Part shown: in pieces, positions 44,872-50,702 of the stretch | How positions within the stretch are numbered: the first letter of the stretch is position 1 | How the letters are laid out: each line of letters opens with the position of its first letter | From: Pseudomonas rubra | GTDB lineage: Bacteria > Pseudomonadota > Gammaproteobacteria > Pseudomonadales > Pseudomonadaceae | DNA length: 50,702 nucleotides | Assembly (NCBI RefSeq): GCF_028656935.1 | Contig: NZ_JAMDGZ010000011.1 | Coordinates: 1-50,702 of the forward strand | Direction of reading: 5' to 3' | Notes under the pieces: model-generated | Told to the model about the DNA's origin: nothing | Databases searched by the model: none | Seen by the model: the letters and a program-made list of their open reading frames with translations, nothing else | Program-made: the position numbers and the translations under genes

Positions 44872-47214
44872 ATGAGCCTGTCCCTTCGCGCTGCACCCTT
44901 GTCTTCACGGCGGCTCCAGCGCCTGCCCCTGGCTTTGCTGCTGGCCGGCAGCGCCCATTGGTTGCCGGCCCAGGCCGCAGAATCAGTAGAGCCTGAGGTC
45001 AAGGCCAGCGACAGTCAGCTCAAGACCGTGACCGTCACTGCCCGGCGCCGCGAAGAGAGCGCACAGGACGTGCCGACACCGATCAGCGTGCTCGATGGCC
45101 AGGCCCTGGAAAGCCAGCGGGTGTATCGCATCCAGGACCTGCAGCAACTGGTGCCCAGCGTCAACGTCGCCTACATGCATGCGCGCCAGTCCAGCGTGTC
45201 GATCCGCGGCCTGGGCAACAACCCGGCCAGTGACGGCCTGGAGGGCAGCGTTGGCCTGTACTTGGATAACGTTTACCTCGGCCGCCCGGGCATGGCCGTG
45301 TTCGACCTCATGGACATTGAGCAACTGGAAGTGCTGCGTGGCCCGCAAGGCACGCTGTTCGGCAAGAACACCACCGCCGGGGTGATCAACATCAGCACCC
45401 GCGCGCCCAGTTTCACCCCCGAGCGCAGCATCGAAACCTCGGTGGGCGAGGACGGTTACTTCCAGACCAAGGGCACGCTGTCCGGCCCCTTGAGCGAAAC
45501 CCTGGCCGGGCGAATTTCGGCCTACCGCACGCGCAATGACGGCGATATCAAGAATGAGTTCGACGGCCACACCCTCAACGGCGGTTCGCGCCAGGGCTTT
45601 CGCGGGCAACTGCTGTACAAGCCCAGCGAGCAGTTCAACCTGCGCTGGATTGGTGACTACAACGAAGAGGACTCCAGCGCCGGCACCCGCGTGCTGTACA
45701 GCACCGGGCCGACCATCAATGGCGTCAACCGCTATGAAACCCGGGCCCGGGCGGCCGGGGCGACGCTGGTCGACGGCAGCAAGCGCAAGGTCAACCTCGA
45801 TGACGATCAGCAGGTCACGGTGTTCCAGGGCGGCACTTCACTGGAGGCCAACTGGACCCTGGACAACGACTTTACCCTGACCTCGGTAAGTTCTTACCGC
45901 TGGTGGGACTTCACCCCGCGCAACGATGACGGCCTCAATGTGCCGGCGGCCTACAACGCCGGTGTCTCGGTGCGCGATAAACAGTACTCGCAGGAGTTTC
46001 GCCTGGCCTCGCCCACCGGTGGCTTCTTCGACTATGTGCTGGGTGCCTATTACTTCGGCTCTGACTTGGATAACAAATCCTTCGTTCAGTACGGGCCCCA
46101 GGCGGATATCTGGAACGGCACGCCAGCCGGCGCACTGGCCAACGTCAGCAGCGTCGGCAAGGGCCATATCACGACCGACAGCTTCGCCTTGTTTGCCCAG
46201 GGCACCTGGCACCTGACCGAGCGCCTGGACTTCACCGCCGGGGTACGGGGCACCTATGAGGAGAAAAGCGCCTGGGTCGATCGCGCCGCGCCTGTGGGTG
46301 GCGCGACCGTGGCAGGCGCCGCGGCCGCTGCCCGCCAGGGCCGGGTTGGCGCTTATGATTCGGGCGATCTCAACCAGTACAGCACCAGCCCTTCAGGTTT
46401 GCTCAACCTGAGTTATCGCTTCACCGATGACCTGCTCGGCTACGCCACCTTGTCTCACGGCGAGAAGTCCGGTGGCGTCAACCTGGCCGTGGGCACCGCG
46501 CCGGTAGCCGGCGCCGACTCTCTGCTGATCGGCACCGAGCGCGCCAATAACGCCGAACTGGGCTTGAAGAGCACCCTCTGGGACCGTCGGCTGCAGCTCA
46601 ATGCCAACCTGTTCTGGACCGAAGTGCACGGCTACCAGACCAACGCCTACGACGATGCCAACCGCGTGCAGTACCTGACCAATGCCGGCTCTGTGCGTTC
46701 ACGCGGGGTGGAGCTGGAAAGCACACTGATCCCGGTGCGTGGCCTGACCCTTAACCTCAACGGTTCCTACAACGACGTTCGGTACCTGTCCTACAAGGAT
46801 GCCCCTTGCGCGCCGGAAGTCGCTCTGCAGCCGGGTGCCCCCGCAGCTTGCGATCTGAGCGGCCACCAGGTGGTCGGTGCGTCGAAATGGATCGCCAACG
46901 CCAACGGCCAGTACCAGTGGGACCTGGGCAACGGTCTGCAGCCTTATGTCACCGCCAGCTATGCCTTCCGCTCCAAGGCGGTCGGTACGGTCGAGGACTC
47001 GGACTTTGCGCAGATCCCCAGCTACGCCGTGGTCAACCTCTCCACCGGCCTGCGTGGCGACCTTGGCCAAGGCCAGTGGGATGTCTCGCTGTGGCTGAAG
47101 AACGCCTTCGACAAGACCTACTACACCACCCTCTGGAGCGCAGCCAACGGCGGCTATGAGGGCCTGCTGGGCACGCCGCGGACCTTGGGTGTGACCGGCC
47201 GCTACGACTTCTGA
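44872..47214 (+). CDS. TonB-dependent outer-membrane receptor, probable sulfur-compound uptake
   Basis: This 780-residue receptor has a signal peptide (about 1-37, ending AQA), a TonB box-like LKTVTVTARR (about 44-53), a plug domain (about 65-175, with VSIRGLGNNP and EVLRGPQGTLFGKNTTAG) and a 22-strand-type barrel ending in the aromatic terminus GRYDF. Its plug resembles receptors for non-siderophore compounds. The divergent LysR regulator, adjacent sulfatase gene and dedicated TonB-ExbBD genes suggest import of a sulfate ester or other organosulfur compound. That substrate is inference. ATG at 44872 has AGGAG 6 bp upstream. A 247-bp AT-rich gap separates it from tonB. Confidence 0.9.
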   Translation: MSLSLRAAPLSSRRLQRLPLALLLAGSAHWLPAQAAESVEPEVKASDSQLKTVTVTARRREESAQDVPTPISVLDGQALESQRVYRIQDLQQLVPSVNVAYMHARQSSVSIRGLGNNPASDGLEGSVGLYLDNVYLGRPGMAVFDLMDIEQLEVLRGPQGTLFGKNTTAGVINISTRAPSFTPERSIETSVGEDGYFQTKGTLSGPLSETLAGRISAYRTRNDGDIKNEFDGHTLNGGSRQGFRGQLLYKPSEQFNLRWIGDYNEEDSSAGTRVLYSTGPTINGVNRYETRARAAGATLVDGSKRKVNLDDDQQVTVFQGGTSLEANWTLDNDFTLTSVSSYRWWDFTPRNDDGLNVPAAYNAGVSVRDKQYSQEFRLASPTGGFFDYVLGAYYFGSDLDNKSFVQYGPQADIWNGTPAGALANVSSVGKGHITTDSFALFAQGTWHLTERLDFTAGVRGTYEEKSAWVDRAAPVGGATVAGAAAAARQGRVGAYDSGDLNQYSTSPSGLLNLSYRFTDDLLGYATLSHGEKSGGVNLAVGTAPVAGADSLLIGTERANNAELGLKSTLWDRRLQLNANLFWTEVHGYQTNAYDDANRVQYLTNAGSVRSRGVELESTLIPVRGLTLNLNGSYNDVRYLSYKDAPCAPEVALQPGAPAACDLSGHQVVGASKWIANANGQYQWDLGNGLQPYVTASYAFRSKAVGTVEDSDFAQIPSYAVVNLSTGLRGDLGQGQWDVSLWLKNAFDKTYYTTLWSAANGGYEGLLGTPRTLGVTGRYDF

Positions 47215-47461
47215 AACAGCGTTTTGCCATGCCTTTGCCGAATACTTTTCATGCCCTGCAAGCATGGCGTTTCAGGCGTTTGGCGCCAGCCCTTGAAGGC
47301 TGCGGCCTAGAGCGGTTCGGTCAATTTATATAGGCGTTTTAGTTCTATCTATAACTTTAAAAATTACTTTAAGACATAAGCAGTGCACGTTGATGATCCA
47401 TCCCAGCGAAGGCAATTGACCTGCCTTCGATGAACCGCACCCACGTCCCAGGAGTTGATCA
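47215..47461 (+). promoter_or_regulatory. AT-rich intergenic region before tonB
   Basis: This 247-bp gap is AT-rich from about 47320 to 47390. It contains a direct repeat of ACTTTAA at 47354-47360 and 47366-47372 (12-bp spacing), followed by GACATAAGC. This suggests a promoter or regulator site for tonB-exbBD separate from that of the receptor. I see no gene or clear terminator here. Confidence 0.4.
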
Positions 47462-48253
47462 ATGGGTAATGTCCAGACCGCCGCCAGTGCTCACGATGTG
47501 CTTTGGCGCCAGACGCCGAGCGGCGAGCTGGTCGACCTCGGTCGCCCGCTGCGGTTGCCGCTGGCGCAGTTGCGCCTGCAAAGCACACCGAAAAGCGCGC
47601 TGAGCCGTCGGGAGAAGATTCTGCTCGGGGTGTTTGCCCTGGCCTTGCACGGTGCGGTGGCGTACTGGGTCAGCCAGGCGCCGACCCCGGTGTTGCCAGT
47701 GGTACCACCGGAAATCCCGCCGATGACCATCGAGTTTTCGCAACCGGCGCCTCCTGCTGTGGAGCCACCACCGCCACCACCTCCGGCGGTGGTTGAGCCG
47801 CCGCCACCGCCGGTCGATGAACTTGCCGCCAAGCCTGCACCCAAACCTGCGCCCAAGCCCAAGCCGAAACCTGTGCCCAAGCCGGTACCCAAGCCTGAAC
47901 CCAAGGCCGTCGAGCAACCGCCGGCAGCGCCGCAACCGCCAGCGCCTGCCGCACCCCCGGCGCCCGCACCGGTGACGCCGGCGTCGGCCAACGCCGCGTA
48001 CCTGAAGAACCCGGCGCCGGAGTATCCGTCGCTGGCTCAGCGTCGCGGTTGGGAAGGCACGGTGGTGCTGCGGGTACAGGTGCTGGTCAGCGGCAAGCCG
48101 GGTGACATCCAGATCCAGAAAAGCAGTGGCCGCCAGCAACTCGACGACGCCGCCCTGGCCGCCGTCAAGCGCTGGAGCTTCGTCCCGGCCAAGCAGGGCG
48201 ATGTGGCCCAGAACGGCTGGGTCAGCGTACCCATCGACTTCAAGATCCGCTAA
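47462..48253 (+). CDS. tonB: TonB energy transducer
   Basis: This 263-residue TonB has an unusually long cytoplasmic N-terminus (about 50 residues) before the membrane anchor (about 53-71), which carries the expected His (His63 in ALALHGAVAYWV). A Pro-rich periplasmic spacer (about 75-175) with a proline run and KPxP repeats follows. The C-terminal domain (about 178-263) contains YPSLAQRRGWEGTVVLRVQV. It transmits proton-motive force from ExbBD to outer-membrane receptors, most likely the receptor encoded just upstream. The ATG follows CAGGAG. exbB starts 28 bp after its stop. Confidence 0.95.
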   Translation: MGNVQTAASAHDVLWRQTPSGELVDLGRPLRLPLAQLRLQSTPKSALSRREKILLGVFALALHGAVAYWVSQAPTPVLPVVPPEIPPMTIEFSQPAPPAVEPPPPPPPAVVEPPPPPVDELAAKPAPKPAPKPKPKPVPKPVPKPEPKAVEQPPAAPQPPAPAAPPAPAPVTPASANAAYLKNPAPEYPSLAQRRGWEGTVVLRVQVLVSGKPGDIQIQKSSGRQQLDDAALAAVKRWSFVPAKQGDVAQNGWVSVPIDFKIR

Positions 48254-48281
48254 TTCGCGCTAATAGAAGAGAGTATTGATC

Positions 48282-49010
48282 ATGACTGTATTGGCATCCC
48301 CCCTCGAATCCATCGAAAGCGCGGTGATCTGGCTGCTGGTGGGCTTCTCCGTCGTCACCTGGGGCCTGGCCCTGGTCAAGGGCGTGCAGTTCGTCCGCCT
48401 GAAGAACCAGGACAAACGCTTCCACAAACAGTTCTGGGCCGCTTCAAGCCTGGATTCCGCTGCCGAACTCAGCCATGGGCAACCCGGCGCTGCGGCCCGT
48501 GTCGCCCAGGCCGGATACGCTGCCATTGCTGTCGGTGAGCCGGGCCAGCAGGCCAGCGACCTGAGCCAGGCGATCAACCACCAGGACCGGCTCGAGCGGG
48601 CCTTGCGCCAGCAGATTGTCCGCGAACGCCGCTCGCTGGAGACTGGCCTGGCGGTAGTGGCCAGTATCGGCAGCACCTCGCCCTTCATCGGCCTGTTCGG
48701 TACTGTCTGGGGCATCATGGAAGCGCTCAAGGGCATCAGCGCTGCAGGTTCAGCCAGCCTGGAAACCGTCGCCGGGCCGATCGGCGCAGCGCTGGTCGCC
48801 ACCGGTGTGGGGATTGCTGTCGCAGTGCCAGCCGTGTTGGTCTACAACTACTTCCTGCGCCGCCTGAAGCTGACTGCCGCTGACCTCGATGACTTTGCCC
48901 ACGACTTCTACAGCCTGGCGCAGAAGAGCGCCTTCCGCGTGCTGGTACACCCTGCCGCCCACAAGGCCGGCACCGGCCAGAACACCCAGAAAGTGAAGGA
49001 GGCCTCCTGA
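48282..49010 (+). CDS. exbB: ExbB proton-channel subunit
   Basis: This 242-residue MotA/TolQ/ExbB protein has three membrane segments (about 13-32, 125-150 and 165-192). The conserved cytoplasmic-face motif is GSTSPFIGLFGTVWGIMEAL. With ExbD it forms the proton channel that energises TonB. ATG at 48282 with AGAAGAGAG upstream is preferred over a TTG two codons earlier. exbD begins one base after its stop. Confidence 0.95.
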   Translation: MTVLASPLESIESAVIWLLVGFSVVTWGLALVKGVQFVRLKNQDKRFHKQFWAASSLDSAAELSHGQPGAAARVAQAGYAAIAVGEPGQQASDLSQAINHQDRLERALRQQIVRERRSLETGLAVVASIGSTSPFIGLFGTVWGIMEALKGISAAGSASLETVAGPIGAALVATGVGIAVAVPAVLVYNYFLRRLKLTAADLDDFAHDFYSLAQKSAFRVLVHPAAHKAGTGQNTQKVKEAS

Positions 49011-49011
49011 T

Positions 49012-49413
49012 ATGGCCTTCTCGACCCAAGACAGTGACGAAGTACTCAGCGAGATCAACGTAACGCCGCTGGTGGATGTGATGCTGGTGCTGCTGGTGGT
49101 GTTCATCGTCACCGCGCCGCTTTTGACCAATGCCATCCCGATCAACCTGCCCAAGACCGAGGCCGTGGCTCCGGTGGAGCAGAAAGACCCGCTGGTGGTC
49201 AGCATCGACGGTGGCGGCAAGCTGTTTATCAACAAGGATGAGATCCAGCCTGATTTGCTGGAAACCAACCTGCAGGCGGCCAAGGCCAGGGATCCGGAAC
49301 TGCGTGTGCAGTTGCAGGCCGACGATGGCGTGAATTATGGGGAAGTGGCGCGGGCCATGGCCTCGATCGAACGCGCGGGTATCACCAAGTTGTCGGTGAT
49401 TACCGCCCGCTGA
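49012..49413 (+). CDS. exbD: ExbD proton-channel subunit
   Basis: This 133-residue ExbD/TolR protein has one membrane segment (about 18-40, NVTPLVDVMLVLLVVFIVTA) carrying the essential Asp (Asp22). A periplasmic domain to the end contains INLPKTEAVAPVEQKDPLVV. Its ATG is one base after the exbB stop, so translation is probably coupled. A strong terminator follows at 49439, closing the tonB-exbB-exbD unit. Confidence 0.95.
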   Translation: MAFSTQDSDEVLSEINVTPLVDVMLVLLVVFIVTAPLLTNAIPINLPKTEAVAPVEQKDPLVVSIDGGGKLFINKDEIQPDLLETNLQAAKARDPELRVQLQADDGVNYGEVARAMASIERAGITKLSVITAR

Positions 49414-49438
49414 GCAACAACGCTCAGGCAATGCTTCA

Positions 49439-49475
49439 GGGACCGTCCTTCGGCAGGGGGCGGTCCCTTTTTTTT
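49439..49475 (+). terminator. Rho-independent terminator after exbD
   Basis: GGGACCG pairs with CGGTCCC, with further partial pairing inside the loop, and a run of eight or nine T follows. It lies 25 bp after the exbD stop. Confidence 0.9.
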
Positions 49476-49515
49476 ATGAAAGATATTTATTTTTGTTATT
49501 AATAAATAGCTTCTT

Positions 49516-49548
49516 ATTCCTTTACGAATATAACCACCTCCCTATACT
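49516..49548 (+). promoter_or_regulatory. Candidate promoter of the RBBP9-like hydrolase gene
   Basis: TATACT at 49543-49548 is a good -10; 17 bp upstream only CTTTAC stands as -35, suggesting an activated promoter. ATTCCTTT (49516-49523) and GAATATAA (49526-49533) are words shared with the dyad before the TonB receptor gene. Confidence 0.4.
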
Positions 49549-49585
49549 TGACCTCATGCACGCAAACGCAGCAGGAGGCGTCCCC

Positions 49586-50167
49586 ATGCGCAACGAGTCG
49601 ATCCGTTACCTGATTGTGCCGGGCTGGCAAGGTTCGCCAGACGATCACTGGCAAACCCATTGGCAGCAGGTGCTGCCCAACAGCGCCCGGGTCGAACAGG
49701 CCGACTGGTTGACCCCGCAGCGCCAGGACTGGGTAGCCGCCCTCGAACACGCCGTGGCCGCCGATGAATCGCCCGTGATCCTGATCGCTCACAGCCTGGG
49801 TTGCATCACCGTTGCCCATTGGGCGGCGCAAGCCAGTGCGATTCTGCTGCGCCGGGTTCGTGGCGCTTTGCTGGTGGCGCCGGCGGACGTCGAGCGTCCG
49901 ACGTGTGCACCTGCGCTGCGTAACTTCGCACCGATTGCGCAACTGCCGTTGCCGTTCCCAAGCCAGGTGGTCAGCTCCGACAACGACCCGGCCGTGAGTG
50001 CGCCGCGGGCCATGCAACTGGCCCGTGCCTGGGGCGCTGAGGTGGGTTTTCTCGCCGGTGCCGGGCACATCAACGTCAAGTCCGGGCACCGTCGCTGGGA
50101 ACAGGGATTTGCCTACCTGTATCGCCTGCAGAACCGCCTGGAGCAGCACGCCCTACGCCGCGCCTGA
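49586..50167 (+). CDS. RBBP9/YdeN-family alpha/beta hydrolase
   Basis: This 193-residue serine hydrolase has the RBBP9 start RYLIVPGWQGSPDDHWQTHW, the nucleophile Ser in ILIAHSLGCITVAHWA (about residue 73), an Asp in SSDNDPAVSAPRA and the His in GAGHINVKSGHRRWEQG. The triad is therefore complete. The natural substrate of these bacterial enzymes is unknown. It frequently lies in sulfur-related gene sets in Pseudomonas, as here next to the SfnR-like gene. ATG at 49586 has AGGAGG 7 bp upstream; an in-frame start at 49493 lies in the AT-rich promoter region and is rejected. Confidence 0.88.
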   Translation: MRNESIRYLIVPGWQGSPDDHWQTHWQQVLPNSARVEQADWLTPQRQDWVAALEHAVAADESPVILIAHSLGCITVAHWAAQASAILLRRVRGALLVAPADVERPTCAPALRNFAPIAQLPLPFPSQVVSSDNDPAVSAPRAMQLARAWGAEVGFLAGAGHINVKSGHRRWEQGFAYLYRLQNRLEQHALRRA

Positions 50168-50236
50168 GGTTCAGGCGCTGACCCTTTGCCTTGATTCGAA
50201 CGCCCGGGTGTAAAGCGCTCAGGGCGGGAGTTTGCC

Positions 50237-50698
50237 ATGAGTAATCACGACACCTTCGGTCAGCCGTTGCTGACCTTTCCCGAACTGGACAAGAGCCCGC
50301 TGAGTATCCGGGCCAAGGCGCTGGTATTTGTCGACCCGCGCTCGCGACAACTGCGCGAGGAGCTGGAGCTGCTCGCGCCCTTGGCGCTACCGGTGCTGAT
50401 CCGCGGCGAGACCGGCACCGGCAAGGAACTGCTGGCAAGGCAGATTCACCGTGCCAGTGACCGCGGCGGGCTGTTTGTGTCGGTCAACTGTGCGGCGATC
50501 AGCCCGACCTATGCCGACGCTGAGCTGTTCGGCTATAGCGCCGGCGCCCACAGCGGTGCCGCTAGCAGCCGGGCCGGCTGGTTTGGTTCGGCCAATGGCG
50601 GCACCCTGTACCTGGACGAAATTGCCGACTTGCCGTTGCCGATCCAGACCAAGCTGCTCTCGGCCCTGGAGAACCGCGAAGTCTATTCAATAAGTTAG
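50237..50698 (+). pseudogene. sfnR: SfnR-like sigma-54-dependent activator, broken after 149 codons
   Basis: The frame begins as a sigma-54 activator of the SfnR type with no receiver domain. Walker A is RGETGTGKELLARQIH (about 55), the sigma-54 contact loop is GYSAGAHSGAASS (about 100), and Walker B is GGTLYLDEIADLP. Family members continue for about 200 more residues (rest of AAA+ and a Fis-type helix-turn-helix). Here, after LLSALENREV, the frame reads YSIS and stops at 50698. The final 19 bp, TATTCAATAAGTTAGATCC, are AT-rich and unlike the gene. This looks like an insertion boundary or an assembly or clone junction. In P. putida SfnR activates dimethyl-sulfone and other sulfur-starvation genes. 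Confidence 0.75.
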
Positions 50699-50702
50699 AT
50701 CC

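Overview
The window looks like chromosome of a fluorescent Pseudomonas (P. fluorescens/P. putida lineage). The support is high GC with strong GC3 bias, a LapA-type adhesin with its type I secretion genes, the block PAS-GGDEF-EAL / oscA / sbp / cysTWA beside desA, gabDT, and six loci of Pseudomonas-type REP palindromes. Species cannot be fixed from sequence reading alone.

Layout. (1) 1-9173, minus strand: the 5' part (at least 3,057 codons) of a giant biofilm adhesin, running off the left edge. It has an N-terminal retention module with a TAAG protease site, a few divergent Ig-like domains, then an in-register array of 606-bp (202-residue) repeats. Divergent from it, 9521-14420 holds lapE-lapB-lapC (outer-membrane channel, ABC exporter, membrane-fusion protein). 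(2) 14563-21347: a WYL regulator, a Sel1-repeat protein and a four-gene overlapping efflux operon (FUSC protein, DUF1656, HlyD-like adaptor, NodT-type lipoprotein channel). (3) 21432-28553: slipin plus membrane ClpP/NfeD protease pair, YbaK-like deacylase, small DUF2789 protein, a two-TM protein, CBS protein, two zinc-ribbon membrane proteins, and a secreted DUF3857/transglutaminase protein. (4) 28770-32059: tRNA-Arg(CCG) and gabD-gabT for GABA breakdown. (5) 32156-37750: an HDOD regulator with a degenerate receiver, a PAS-GGDEF cyclase, the DesA fatty-acid desaturase and a membrane PAS-GGDEF-EAL protein. (6) 37935 to the right end: a sulfur-acquisition region with oscA, sbp-cysT-cysW-cysA, a formylglycine-type sulfatase/phosphonate monoester hydrolase, a LysR regulator, a TonB-dependent receptor, a dedicated tonB-exbB-exbD set, an RBBP9-type hydrolase and the 5' part of an SfnR-like sigma-54 activator, which breaks off abnormally just before the end.

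How it fits together. The left part builds a c-di-GMP-controlled surface adhesin; LapD and LapG, which gate its release in known systems, are not in this window. Two c-di-GMP enzymes lie further right, but nothing here ties them to LapA. The right part reads as a sulfate-starvation module: inorganic sulfate import, energised outer-membrane uptake of a probable sulfate-ester compound, its hydrolysis, and two regulators.

Most notable: the 606-bp repeats keep perfect length while sequence variants are shuffled among copies; the HDOD response regulator has Ala where the phosphoacceptor Asp should be; short AT-rich dyads and a repeated GAATATAA word precede the sulfur genes; and the SfnR frame ends in a foreign-looking 19-bp AT-rich tail. 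I found no CRISPR array, no recognisable transposase or integrase, and no clearly unprecedented multi-gene system.
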